A DNA stretch of 64,000 nt from positions 93,593 through 157,592 of the forward strand of contig DACB01000016.1 of the NCBI GenBank assembly GCA_002494495.1, given 5' to 3'. Within the stretch, counting starts at the first letter, position 1. Each line of letters opens with the position of its first letter. The DNA comes from Methanobacterium sp. UBA294. Its GTDB lineage: Archaea; Methanobacteriota; Methanobacteria; Methanobacteriales; Methanobacteriaceae. Under the pieces are notes generated by a model that was given only the letters and a program-made list of their open reading frames with translations, ran no database searches and was not told the origin of the DNA. Positions 24,774 to 33,970 of the stretch are shown one piece after another. A program made the translations under genes and the position numbers.

Positions 24774-26084
24774 ATGAAAATCGCTTTTATTATAGGCACC
24801 CGTCCTGAAATAATTAAGATGTCACCCTTGATGGATGAAGTAAAGAAAAGGGGTATTGATTTTATCCTGATACACACTGGACAGCATTATGACCGGGAGA
24901 TGTCCCAGCAGTACTTTGATGATCTAAAACTCCCCCATCCAGATTATAACATCGGTGTGGGTTCCACCACCCATGGAAAACAAACCGCGGTGATGCTGGA
25001 TGGTATTGAAGAAATTTTATCATCTGAAAGACCGGATATAATACTGGTTCAGGGGGATACCAACGCGGTGATGGCCGGGGCCCTGGCTGCCAGTAAGATG
25101 CACATCCCAGTGGGCCATGTGGAATCTGGATTGAGGTCCTATGATAAAACCATGCCCGAAGAAATCAATCGGATGGTGGCTGATATATGTTCAACGCTTT
25201 TCTTCGTCCCCACGGAAGAATCTGCTATAAATCTTATTTTTGAAGGTTTAAATTCCAATAATATTCACATAACAGGTAATACCGTGGTAGATGCTGTTTA
25301 CAGGAACCTGAAGATTGCAGGAAAATATTCTGATTTAGATTTGAATTTAGATAAGGATTATATAACCCTCACCCTTCATAGGGCGGAAAATACAGATAAC
25401 CCACAAAGATTAAGGGATATTTCAGATGCCCTGCTGAATTTAAAAGAAACAGAAATAATTTTCCCGGTACATCCCCGGACAATTAAGACCCTTAATAAGC
25501 TGAATCTCTACCAACCATTAGTTGATGCGAAACATATCCATTTGATGAATCCGGTGGGTTATCTAGATTTCCTGGTACTTTTATCCCATTCGAAGGTGGT
25601 CATAACTGATTCAGGAGGAATTCAGGAGGAAGCTGTAACCATGAACATCCCCTGCGTAACCCTCAGGTACAATACAGAGCGACCTGAAACAGTAGCTGTT
25701 GGTGGGAACATCCTGGTGGGTACTGACAAAGAACTGATAATCCGTACTGTGCGTAATATTTTGGAAGATGAAAAACTTTACCAGAAGATGAGTCAGGCAA
25801 AAAACCCCTATGGTGATGGGAAAACTTCCCAAAAAATTGTGGATATAATATCAAGGGCATATGAAAATAATGAACTTAAGATCACACCACCAGATAACAT
25901 TGGCGGATTAGAGGGCCGGTTTATCCAGAAAGTAGAAGAATCCATTGATGTATCTGGTTATGTAAATAAACATCCTGATACAAGGATAATTGTTGTTTTT
26001 GATGGAGATAAAGCCCGGTTTCCCCATGGTGATCTCCAGCTGGAGGATAAAACTATTATTGTGGAAAAACATTCCATACAATAA
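24774..26084 (+). CDS. wecB: UDP-N-acetylglucosamine 2-epimerase (non-hydrolysing)
   Basis: Interconverts UDP-GlcNAc and UDP-ManNAc for surface polysaccharide synthesis. The Rossmann start IIGTRPEIIKMSPL, HTGQHYDREMS, GHVESGLRSYD, the LTLHRAENTD segment and the late SGGIQEEA motif are all typical GT-B epimerase signatures. The usual family length is about 370; this one has a ~65-residue C-terminal extension of unknown role. Next come the methanofuran genes in the same direction. Confidence 0.93.
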   Translation: MKIAFIIGTRPEIIKMSPLMDEVKKRGIDFILIHTGQHYDREMSQQYFDDLKLPHPDYNIGVGSTTHGKQTAVMLDGIEEILSSERPDIILVQGDTNAVMAGALAASKMHIPVGHVESGLRSYDKTMPEEINRMVADICSTLFFVPTEESAINLIFEGLNSNNIHITGNTVVDAVYRNLKIAGKYSDLDLNLDKDYITLTLHRAENTDNPQRLRDISDALLNLKETEIIFPVHPRTIKTLNKLNLYQPLVDAKHIHLMNPVGYLDFLVLLSHSKVVITDSGGIQEEAVTMNIPCVTLRYNTERPETVAVGGNILVGTDKELIIRTVRNILEDEKLYQKMSQAKNPYGDGKTSQKIVDIISRAYENNELKITPPDNIGGLEGRFIQKVEESIDVSGYVNKHPDTRIIVVFDGDKARFPHGDLQLEDKTIIVEKHSIQ

Positions 26085-26133
26085 GAACGTGAATACAATA
26101 ATATGTGAATTCAGTAAGTGTAAATTCAGTAAG
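26076..26133. repeat. Short tandem repeats after wecB
   Basis: The octamer atacaata that spans the wecB stop is repeated 17 bp later (26093), and then a 15-mer, tgtRaattcagtaag, occurs twice back-to-back (26104-26118, 26119-26133). Confidence 0.65.
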
Positions 26134-26198
26134 ATGTAAATAAATTCAGGATTCAAATAAAGAAAATTCCATATCTATCCCTAAAGGAGTTAATAGTT

Positions 26199-27227
26199 TT
26201 GAAATTACTTGTTTTTGAATATGCAAACGCTGTGGGCCTGGAAGATCCTGCAACTACAGTAGAAGGCAAGCATATGCTGGAGGGACTGTTAAATGACTTC
26301 AACCATATCGGTGCAAATTATATCATCTCCAAAGACTCTAAGAACAACTACAACCTGGATAACGGCACATATGGAAACTGCACTCCAATAGTTATTGATG
26401 ATGAATTGATTCCATGGTTGGAGGAAAATGTAGCGAGATTTGACGCCTGTCTCCTAGTAGCACCAGAAGAAAATCTTATTTTATACAAAATCATCAAAAT
26501 ATTGGAGAAAAACAAGGTTAAAAACCTGGGATCATCATCTGATGCTGTTTTAGCCTGTTCAGATAAATATGAAACCTATAATTTGTTGAAGAATGATCTG
26601 CCTATGATCGAGACTGAAAAGGTGTTTTTCAACAGTCTCAAGGACTACAAAGATATTTTTTCAAAAGGAAAAAACATGCTGGTTAAACCAGTCGATGGTA
26701 TTTCTTGTTCAGGAGTAAGGATTGTTGAGTCCTATGCCGATTTCATTAAGGCCTCAACCCATTTAAAAAGAACAACCAATCTACCCTATTTCCTGTTACA
26801 GGACATTGTGGAAGGAAAAAGCACCAGTGTAAGTATCCTAAGCACAGGTGAACAGGCCATGCCATTAAGCTTAAATAGACAGAATATAGGCTTCGATAAA
26901 GGTAAACTAGTCTATAGTGGGGGAAAAGTTCCATATGAACATAAACTATCAGATGAGGCAAAGGATATTGCAAAAAGGGCTGTTGAATCGGTTGAAGGGT
27001 TGAAGGGTTATGTTGGTGTGGATTTGTTACTGGATGAAGCTCAGAATGAGATATACATCTTGGAAATCAACCCTCGCTTAACCACCTCCTACGTGGCCCT
27101 TAGAAGGCTTTTAAACTTCAATCTTGGTGAAGCCATAGTCAATGCCATAAATGGTGAATTACCTGCAGATATAAAGTTAGAGGGTTCTTTAAATTTCTAT
27201 AAAGGTGAAGATATAACCTTTAAATAG
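26199..27227 (+). CDS. mfnD: Tyramine-L-glutamate ligase (methanofuran biosynthesis, ATP-grasp)
   Basis: The 342-residue ATP-grasp protein begins LLVFEYANAVG, has the ATP-binding KPVDGISCSGVRIV loop, and ends with the metal-binding ILEINPRLTTSY motif. This fits MfnD, which joins glutamate to tyramine in methanofuran assembly. The start is TTG 26199, with an AAAGGAG site. Its neighbour mfnF belongs to the same pathway, supporting the call. Confidence 0.85.
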   Translation: MKLLVFEYANAVGLEDPATTVEGKHMLEGLLNDFNHIGANYIISKDSKNNYNLDNGTYGNCTPIVIDDELIPWLEENVARFDACLLVAPEENLILYKIIKILEKNKVKNLGSSSDAVLACSDKYETYNLLKNDLPMIETEKVFFNSLKDYKDIFSKGKNMLVKPVDGISCSGVRIVESYADFIKASTHLKRTTNLPYFLLQDIVEGKSTSVSILSTGEQAMPLSLNRQNIGFDKGKLVYSGGKVPYEHKLSDEAKDIAKRAVESVEGLKGYVGVDLLLDEAQNEIYILEINPRLTTSYVALRRLLNFNLGEAIVNAINGELPADIKLEGSLNFYKGEDITFK

Positions 27228-27270
27228 ATATTAAATAATCATTAAACTTAACATATAAAATGTGATTTTC

Positions 27271-28296
27271 ATGAAGATAGCTGGATTTGATATCGGGGGA
27301 TCTAACACAGACCTTGCTGTGGTAGAATTCAATTCCCAGGGTAAAATTAAGGATATAACCACTGATTTTGAGCATCTGCCCATGTGGCAGGAAAATGAAC
27401 GACTCTCCACCGTCCTGTGGGAACTTCTCAGTGATCATATAAATGAGATAGATGCAGTTGGTGTCTGCATGACTGCAGAGCTGGTTGACGCCTACCAGAC
27501 AAAGAGGGAAGGTGTCATGGATATTGCAGGGAAAGTTAAAGAGACATTCAACCTCCCACTTGGGTTTATTGGTTCTGATGGGGTTATGAGTTACCAAGAA
27601 CTACTGGGTAATCCCCATAAAGTAGCTGCTGCTAACTGGGTGGCCACCTCACGATTGGCTGGAACTATGGAGTCTGAATGCATTATGATAGATACAGGGA
27701 GCACCACCACTGATATTATACCAATTAAGGATGGGAAAGAATGCTCCCTGGGCAGATCTGACCTGGAAAGACTGGGCACAGGAGAGCTGGTTTACAGTGG
27801 AACCCTGAGGACCAATGTAGCTGCGCTGGTGGATAAGGTACCATTGGATGGTTCTTGGTACAGGGTGGCTTCGGAACTTTTCGCCATAACCGCTGACATC
27901 CACAGGGTATTGGATAATATTACAGAAGAAGAATACAGCTGTCACACACCAGATGGGTCTGGTAAATCTGTAAAAGAATGCATGCAGCGTATTGCCCGGG
28001 TGGTTTGTAGTGACATGGAGGCCCTCACCAGCAAGGATATTGAATCTCTATCGGGATATATCTACCTGAGGCAGACCGAGCACATTGCTGAAGCTCTTCA
28101 AGAGGTTTCCCAGAGAAATAACATTTCAAGAACGGTAACAACAGGCCTCGGCATGGATATAATCGGTAACATGGCATGTGAACTTACCAGTATCCCATAC
28201 GTAGGTATGAATCAGATTTTAACCAAAGAGGAGTGTGTAGTTGCACCAGCAGTAGGTACTGCAGTTTTAATGGAGGATTATTTAAAAAAGAGATGA
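27271..28296 (+). CDS. mfnF: MfnF, methanofuran core-forming enzyme (actin/HSP70-like fold)
   Basis: N-terminal GFDIGGSNTDLAVVE and central MIDTGSTTTDIIPI are phosphate-binding motifs of the ASKHA fold, and the remainder matches the family of H4MPT-linked C1 proteins from which MfnF was named. MfnF condenses the tyramine-glutamate unit with the aminomethylfuran phosphate. Either GTG 27262 or ATG 27271 may be used; the ATG is closer to homologues. It follows mfnD by about 40 bases. Confidence 0.85.
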   Translation: MKIAGFDIGGSNTDLAVVEFNSQGKIKDITTDFEHLPMWQENERLSTVLWELLSDHINEIDAVGVCMTAELVDAYQTKREGVMDIAGKVKETFNLPLGFIGSDGVMSYQELLGNPHKVAAANWVATSRLAGTMESECIMIDTGSTTTDIIPIKDGKECSLGRSDLERLGTGELVYSGTLRTNVAALVDKVPLDGSWYRVASELFAITADIHRVLDNITEEEYSCHTPDGSGKSVKECMQRIARVVCSDMEALTSKDIESLSGYIYLRQTEHIAEALQEVSQRNNISRTVTTGLGMDIIGNMACELTSIPYVGMNQILTKEECVVAPAVGTAVLMEDYLKKR

Positions 28297-28347
28297 TTAT
28301 CTTAAATTTAAAAAAAAGATGATTATCGAAAAATAAAAAGATGATCT
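28284..28347. repeat. Tandem copies of the mfnF stop region
   Basis: agatgattatc, which contains the mfnF TGA stop, occurs at 28291-28301 and 28317-28327, with a partial copy (agatgatc) at 28339-28346. The repeats are spaced 26 and 22 bp and reach into the 3' flank of convergent carS. Confidence 0.7.
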
Positions 28348-28349
28348 CT

Positions 28350-28928
28350 CTAATACCATACATCCTTTATTCCTAAAAGATAAGCTATGGTATTAGCAGC
28401 CACATGTAAAATAATGGTGAAAATCAGGATTAAAATTATTATCGTCAGGGGTATGGTCACCACCAGGGAGGCAAATATCAAAGCCACTACTGCAAAGTCC
28501 AGCTGATCTAAAAAGGGTGCGGGTTTTCCTCTTCCTATCTTAATCCGTCTTTTAATAAAGCTGCCCACAGCATCCCCTATTAAAGCACCACCACTGAGGG
28601 CTAATCCTAAAAGAATCCATTCAATAAAGTTGCCTGGTATAATTCCTTCAATGGTAACCCATTGTGGTATCAGGGTGAATATGTCACCATAATACATGAA
28701 GATGATACCCTGAAGAACTGCGATTGTTGTACCTAATAATATACCAATGATGGTCCCTCTCCAGGTTACTCCGTCACCAATTAACCTTCGACCGTCCCAG
28801 AAATTTCTATTTAAATCTACTGGTGTGCCTCCACCAAAGGCCAGCGCTGAAATATTGGCCATGTATGCTGGTAGCATAAAGTACAAAGCATATGCTAATA
28901 TAGATATAAAATTGATGACTGAATCCAT
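28350..28928 (-). CDS. carS: CDP-archaeol synthase CarS
   Basis: A 192-residue membrane enzyme with the family signatures GGGTPVDLNRNFWDGRR, GDGVTWRGT and GDAVGSFIKRR followed by PFLDQLDF. It activates digeranylgeranylglyceryl phosphate with CTP, the last common step of archaeal phospholipid synthesis. It is divergent from the tes-like gene across a 417-bp gap. Confidence 0.95.
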   Translation of the reverse strand: MDSVINFISILAYALYFMLPAYMANISALAFGGGTPVDLNRNFWDGRRLIGDGVTWRGTIIGILLGTTIAVLQGIIFMYYGDIFTLIPQWVTIEGIIPGNFIEWILLGLALSGGALIGDAVGSFIKRRIKIGRGKPAPFLDQLDFAVVALIFASLVVTIPLTIIILILIFTIILHVAANTIAYLLGIKDVWY

Positions 28929-29345
28929 TTGTTACCTCCAATTTAAAAGAAGATAATAGTAATTGGTGTAACTCTTAAATAAGTGTTGGTTAAATATTAA
29001 AAATAAAATTTCCTGAAATAAAATATCTTAAATTATACTTTAGTTAAATTAGAAAAATTATTATCCAGAACTAAAATTAATATCAGTTATCAAAAATCAG
29101 TTATCCTGTAAAAATATTGATTATCCTTTGAACAAGTTCGTGCCTTGCCCACAATTAATCAGAAAATTTTTCATATAGCATGCAATTATTTTCACTCCAG
29201 TACCAGCCTTTTTCCCAGTAGTTCCATAAAAGGATATCATTTATTTATACCTTGAGCACAATAATAAGATGTTATAGTAATTAGAATCCATTGTAATGAT
29301 TTAACAATAAATAATTATATCTGTTAAAATAATCGGTGAGAAATA
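28929..29345. other. Long intergenic region between carS and the tes-like gene
   Basis: 417 bp with divergent promoters. It is strongly AT-rich apart from a slightly GC-richer block at about 29140-29235. A 39-residue minus-strand frame (29121-29240, ATG with AAGGTAT in front) and an overlapping Trp-rich frame occur there, but neither has family support. A short direct repeat atcagttatc lies at about 29090-29115. No known RNA gene is recognisable. Confidence 0.4.
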
Positions 29346-30839
29346 ATGGTTATAAAGAAAACCAAAAGTATGTGTCCTGAGTGCCTGAAAATCCTAGACG
29401 CAGAAGTCTATGAAGATCAGGGAAAGATAATGATAAGTAAGGAATGTGAAGAACATGGATTATTTGAAAACACTTACTGGAGCAGTAGTGAAATTTACAA
29501 AGAAGCAGCTGATTATGGTCAGGAAGGGGAAGGAATATCCAACCCCCAAACAAAAGTAGATGGTGAATGTCCAACAAACTGCGGATTATGCTCTGATCAT
29601 GAGAGTCATACAATTTTAGGACTTATTGATGTTACCAATCGTTGTAACCTCCTTTGCCCTGTGTGTTTTGCAAATGCAGCTGTATCTGGTTCCCTTTACG
29701 AACCAACTTTCGAAGAAATCAGACAGATGCTTCAAAATCTGAGAAATAACTTACCAGTTCCTGCACCAGCCATACAATACGCTGGTGGAGAACCCACCGT
29801 GCGTAAAGACATAGTTGAACTTGTTAAACTGGCCAGGGAAGAGGGATTCACCCATACCCAGATAGCAACTAATGGTATACGGTTAGCAAAAAGACCTGAA
29901 CTTGTCCATGATCTTAAAGAAGCCGGTTTAAATACTGTTTACCTGCAGTTTGATGGAGTCACAGAAGAACCCTACATACAGATTAGAAACAAAAACCTGC
30001 TAGCTATCAAATTAGAAGCTATTGAAAACTGTAGAAAAGAAGACATGGGAATCGTCCTGGTTCCCACACTGGTTAAAGGCGTAAACGATGATCAAATAGG
30101 TAAGATAATTAAATTCGCTGTAAATAATATCGACGTGATAAGAGGTATTGTTTTCCAACCCGTATCCTTCGCTGGAAGAACGCCCGCAGATCAGGTGGAA
30201 AAACAGCGGATAACTATTCCTGATTTTGAAGAAATGGTTGAGGAACAGACGGATCAGGATATTAAAGTTGAAGATTTCTACCCTGCATCCTCGGTAATAC
30301 CCATTTCCGAGTTCATTGAGGCTGTTGAAGGAGAGCCAAATGTGACCTTTACCTGCCACCCCCATTGTGGTGCGGCTACCTATGTCTTCATCGATGAAGA
30401 TAAGATTGTACCTATAACCCAATTTATAAATGTGGACCGTTTTTTCCAACTACTAACCAAAAGTAGTGAAGATATAAACGACGGTGGATTAATTTCCAAA
30501 CCGAAGGTTTTAGCCAGGGCCAGTATTGAACTACCGCAAACCATCAACCTATCCAAAAAACCTGATTCACTGGATATTAAAGATATTTTAATTAAAGTAT
30601 TCAAGGAAAGATCATACGATGCACTGGGAGATTTCCACCATAAAAGCCTCTTAATATCCTGCATGCACTTCATGGACCCCTGGAACTTTGACCAGGACCG
30701 GGTGAAAAGATGCGTAATCCACTATGCAGTTCCTGATGGAAGAATAATACCCTTCTGCTCCATGAACTCCATATACAGACAGGAAATAGAGAAAGAATTC
30801 TCCAAGCCCTTTGGTAAGTCCAGTGAAAAATCTGATTAA
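29346..30839 (+). CDS. tes: Radical SAM enzyme, probable tetraether lipid synthase (Tes-like)
   Basis: The radical SAM cluster motif is C100-x3-C104-x2-C107 (TNRCNLLCPVCFANA). Two further Cys groups precede it (CPEC at 10-13; CPTNCGLC at 75-82), and more Cys/His follow (TCHPHCGAATYVFIDED), consistent with auxiliary Fe-S clusters. Length (497) and layout match Tes, which couples two archaeol tails into tetraethers in methanogens. The adjacent, divergent carS adds pathway context. Other Cys-rich radical SAM proteins share the layout, so the product is likely but not certain. Confidence 0.75.
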   Translation: MVIKKTKSMCPECLKILDAEVYEDQGKIMISKECEEHGLFENTYWSSSEIYKEAADYGQEGEGISNPQTKVDGECPTNCGLCSDHESHTILGLIDVTNRCNLLCPVCFANAAVSGSLYEPTFEEIRQMLQNLRNNLPVPAPAIQYAGGEPTVRKDIVELVKLAREEGFTHTQIATNGIRLAKRPELVHDLKEAGLNTVYLQFDGVTEEPYIQIRNKNLLAIKLEAIENCRKEDMGIVLVPTLVKGVNDDQIGKIIKFAVNNIDVIRGIVFQPVSFAGRTPADQVEKQRITIPDFEEMVEEQTDQDIKVEDFYPASSVIPISEFIEAVEGEPNVTFTCHPHCGAATYVFIDEDKIVPITQFINVDRFFQLLTKSSEDINDGGLISKPKVLARASIELPQTINLSKKPDSLDIKDILIKVFKERSYDALGDFHHKSLLISCMHFMDPWNFDQDRVKRCVIHYAVPDGRIIPFCSMNSIYRQEIEKEFSKPFGKSSEKSD

Positions 30840-30908
30840 TGTTTATTTGACATTAAATATTAAAATTACAATCCATAACAATAAAACAAATCTACTGTTG
30901 GTTTTTAA

Positions 30909-31898
30909 TTGATAGTCAAAACTCCATCCAGGTTGCACGTAACTCTTATCGACTTAAATGGAAAATATGGTCGAATTGACGGTGGCGTGGGTATCACAAC
31001 CCAGAATCCCAGTTTGGTCCTGGAAGTGAATAAAGGATACGGGGATACTCAGGTTATGTTTTCAAGAACATACCTCTCCAAGGATACTCGGGAAGATTAC
31101 AAGGGTAAAATCTTCTCCATAGTCCGTAAAATAAACGAATATTTGGGTATGGAGGAAAGTTATCATTTCAATCTTAAAGAGATTTTCCCATCCCATTCAG
31201 GCCTTGGATCTGGTACACAATTATCCCTGGCCGTGGCCAAGGCTATTCTTGAGATGAATGATCATGACTTACCCATCCCCAAGATTGCGGAAATAGTAGG
31301 CAGAGGAGGTACATCAGGGATTGGGGTGGCTTCCTTTGAAAGTGGTGGCTTCATCTTGGACTCAGGTCATATGAAATCCATAAAAAAGGAGTTCCTACCA
31401 TCGTCTGCCTCCAAAGCTGCACCGCCAACAGTTATTGCCAGGTATGATTTTCCTAGCGACTGGAAGATTATCATGGCCATACCCGATGTTGAAAGGAGGG
31501 TTTTCGGTGACGGGGAAGTTAACATCTTCCAGAAGTACTGTCCCATACCATTAGAGGAAGTGCAGGAGTTAACCCATCTTCTCTTTATGAAGATGATGCC
31601 TTCTGTAATTGAAGAGGATTTAGACTCTTTTGGAGAAGCAGTAAATGATATACAGGGCATTGGCTTTAAGAAAATTGAATTAAAATTACAAAACCCCTTC
31701 ATTCACGAACTCATTGATAACTTAAGAAACGCCGGTGCTGCCGGTGTTGGAATGAGCTCATTCGGACCAACTGTATATGCAATTACAGATACCAACTCCA
31801 AGGATATCTGTAAAGCTGCCCGCGATGCCATGAATGAAAATACTGGTGTAATAATAGCAACCACAGCCCAGAACCAGGGCGCTGAAATATATAAATAA
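30909..31898 (+). CDS. mptG: Beta-ribofuranosylaminobenzene 5'-phosphate synthase (methanopterin biosynthesis)
   Basis: A GHMP-fold protein of 329 residues starting KTPSRLHVTLIDLNGKYGRI, with IDGGVGI and the phosphate loop HSGLGSGTQLSLA. It condenses PRPP with 4-hydroxybenzoate-type precursor and is committed to tetrahydromethanopterin. The start is TTG 30909. It sits between the tes-like gene and the isomerase small subunit without overlap. Confidence 0.9.
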   Translation: MIVKTPSRLHVTLIDLNGKYGRIDGGVGITTQNPSLVLEVNKGYGDTQVMFSRTYLSKDTREDYKGKIFSIVRKINEYLGMEESYHFNLKEIFPSHSGLGSGTQLSLAVAKAILEMNDHDLPIPKIAEIVGRGGTSGIGVASFESGGFILDSGHMKSIKKEFLPSSASKAAPPTVIARYDFPSDWKIIMAIPDVERRVFGDGEVNIFQKYCPIPLEEVQELTHLLFMKMMPSVIEEDLDSFGEAVNDIQGIGFKKIELKLQNPFIHELIDNLRNAGAAGVGMSSFGPTVYAITDTNSKDICKAARDAMNENTGVIIATTAQNQGAEIYK

Positions 31899-31941
31899 AA
31901 TTAACGCATAAATTATAAAATAAATATTATCTGATGATGTT

Positions 31942-32430
31942 ATGATGGATAGAATAGAAGGAAAAGTTTGGACCTTCCCGGACAGTATAGACACAGATGT
32001 GATCATCCCTGGAAGATATTTAAGGGCACAAACAATGGATGAACTGGCAGCACATGTTATGGAACCAATAGACCCCTCATTTGCAGGTAAAATAAAACAT
32101 GGAGATATTATAGTGGCTGGCTGGAATTTTGGCTGTGGATCATCCCGGGAACAGGCCCCAGTAGCCCTGAAACATGCAGGGATAGCTGCTGTAGTTGCTA
32201 AATCCTTTGCCAGGATATTCTATAGAAACGCGATAAACATAGGCCTACCAGTAATCGTAGCAGATATGGATGTTAGTAATGGTGATGAGATATGTATAGA
32301 CCTGGAAAATGGAAATATTACAGATAAATCCACAGGAAAAACCTTCAAGGTACAACCCTTCAAGAAATTCATGCTGGAGATACTTGAAGACGGCGGTTTA
32401 ACCCATCACTACCTGAAAAAACAGGAATAA
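31942..32430 (+). CDS. Homoaconitase / 3-isopropylmalate isomerase small subunit
   Basis: A 162-residue swivel-domain subunit with DSIDTDVIIPGRYL and NFGCGSSREQAP, the small-subunit hallmarks. The specificity loop reads YLRA; in methanogens a YLRx loop marks the homoaconitase HacB of coenzyme B biosynthesis, whereas YLxY-like loops mark LeuD. This points to HacB but does not settle it. No large subunit is nearby. Two ATG codons (31942, 31945) are possible. Confidence 0.85.
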   Translation: MMDRIEGKVWTFPDSIDTDVIIPGRYLRAQTMDELAAHVMEPIDPSFAGKIKHGDIIVAGWNFGCGSSREQAPVALKHAGIAAVVAKSFARIFYRNAINIGLPVIVADMDVSNGDEICIDLENGNITDKSTGKTFKVQPFKKFMLEILEDGGLTHHYLKKQE

Positions 32431-32628
32431 AACTCGTGATTAATTTTTACTCATTTAAGATTATTTTTTTGTTGATTTGCTAAATTATCTAAAAATATTA
32501 TAGACTTACATAACATACTAAAAACCAGATTTATTAAAATATATCAAATAGAGTCATTAACAAATGACATCGAAAAATTCGATCATTTAAACAAATAAGA
32601 TCAAAAAAAACTAGAGGAAACAAAGAAA

Positions 32629-33240
32629 ATGAAGTGTCCTGTATGTGGCTCCAATTCCCTGGAAGTAATTAAATCTAAGGGTAAAAAATCCAAGGAACTG
32701 CTCCTTAAATGTGAAGAGTGTGGAAACATCTTCAGAGAAGTAGTGGATGTTGGTAAACTGGTAGATACCAGGGTTGTGGTAAGTGAATTTGAAAAAAGCC
32801 ATAAAACTTTCATAAAATTATACGAGGATAAAACCATCTACACCGGAGATCTAGTAGACGTAGATGGAAGAAAAGCAGAAATCACCTCCATTGAAAATAA
32901 AAGAGGAGGAAGGGTCTCAAAAAGTTCAGTTGATGAGGTGGAAACTATCTGGGCTTCTTATGCTGACATACCAGCAAGGGTTGGTATTTCAGTTGACTTT
33001 GGAGGTAGGATACTATCCCATAAAGTGGATGTTAACCCTGAATTCGAATTTACCATCGGTGAAGTGGCCAAGATAGGAAACATCATCTTCAAGATAAATT
33101 CCCTCAAGACCCTGGAGAGAAAGATGCGGAAGGGTTTTGCACGAGCATCAGTAACCAAAAGAGTATATGGCAGACCAGTTGATGAGAAGAGATTCAAGTA
33201 TGATTTAACCTCCAAGGTGGTTGTAAATGAAGAAGAATAG
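32629..33240 (+). CDS. HVO_0476-family zinc-finger protein
   Basis: An N-terminal zinc ribbon (CPVCGSNSLEV ... CEECGNIF) is followed by a beta-rich domain of ~150 residues. This is a conserved archaeal family of unknown function. Its 3' end overlaps the pcm start by 14 bases, so the two are translationally coupled, an arrangement common in methanogens. Confidence 0.85.
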   Translation: MKCPVCGSNSLEVIKSKGKKSKELLLKCEECGNIFREVVDVGKLVDTRVVVSEFEKSHKTFIKLYEDKTIYTGDLVDVDGRKAEITSIENKRGGRVSKSSVDEVETIWASYADIPARVGISVDFGGRILSHKVDVNPEFEFTIGEVAKIGNIIFKINSLKTLERKMRKGFARASVTKRVYGRPVDEKRFKYDLTSKVVVNEEE

Positions 33241-33880
33241 GGAAGCTCTGGTGAATAAACTTGAAAAAGATGGTTATATTAAAAGCCCTGAAGTTAAAAA
33301 GGCCATGCTTAAAGTACCACGGGAAGAGTTTATCACCCAGGAAAACCGAGATTATGCTTATTTAGACCAGCCGCTCCCTATTGGGGAGGGACAGACCATA
33401 TCCGCACCCCATATGGTGGCTTTGATATGTGAATTTCTTGAACTTAAGAAAGGTATGAAGGTTCTAGAAATTGGTACTGGCTTCGGGTACAACGCCGCAG
33501 TGGTGGCCGAAATCATAGGACAGGAAGGACACTTATACACCACAGAACGGATAGAAGGCCTGTTCCAGTTGGCTGTAGAAAATCTGAATCGTGTTGGTTA
33601 TAAAAACATTACCGTGCTTCATATAGATGGTACAAAGGGATTAACAGATGAAGCGCCCTTTGACAGGATATATGCAACAGCAAGCGCCCCTAAAGTACCT
33701 GAGCCACTCAAGGATCAGTTGAAGATAGGTGGAAGGCTTCTAACACCAATTGGACCGCAGGGCTATTTCCAGGAATTAGTCTGCATCCATCGAAAGGATC
33801 AAAATAAATTTAATAGCCATAAACTAGGCGGTGTAGCCTTCGTTCCCATGATCGGGGAGCATGGCTGGCCTGAAGACTAA
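33227..33880 (+). CDS. pcm: Protein-L-isoaspartate O-methyltransferase
   Basis: SAM-dependent repair enzyme that methylates isoaspartyl residues in damaged proteins. The conserved PLPIGEGQTISAPHMVA segment and SAM loop LEIGTGFGYNAA are intact; the C-terminal RLLTPIGP region is also typical. Length is 217 residues. Overlaps the upstream zinc-finger gene. Confidence 0.95.
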   Translation: MKKNREALVNKLEKDGYIKSPEVKKAMLKVPREEFITQENRDYAYLDQPLPIGEGQTISAPHMVALICEFLELKKGMKVLEIGTGFGYNAAVVAEIIGQEGHLYTTERIEGLFQLAVENLNRVGYKNITVLHIDGTKGLTDEAPFDRIYATASAPKVPEPLKDQLKIGGRLLTPIGPQGYFQELVCIHRKDQNKFNSHKLGGVAFVPMIGEHGWPED

Positions 33881-33925
33881 ATAAAAAGTTAATTAAATAA
33901 ATGTTGACTAAATAAAAAGTTAATT
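33875..33925. repeat. Direct repeat of the pcm stop region
   Basis: gactaaataaaaagttaatt, which includes the pcm stop codon, occurs at 33875-33894 and again at 33906-33925, 31 bp apart. Confidence 0.8.
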
Positions 33926-33970
33926 TTAAATTTTTCTTAATATTAAATAATTTTTTTAGGAATAGATTTA

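Noticed and set aside
29121..29240. 39-residue minus-strand ORF as a confirmed gene
   Set aside because: It has no recognised family and a competing frame, so it is kept only as a low-interest observation.
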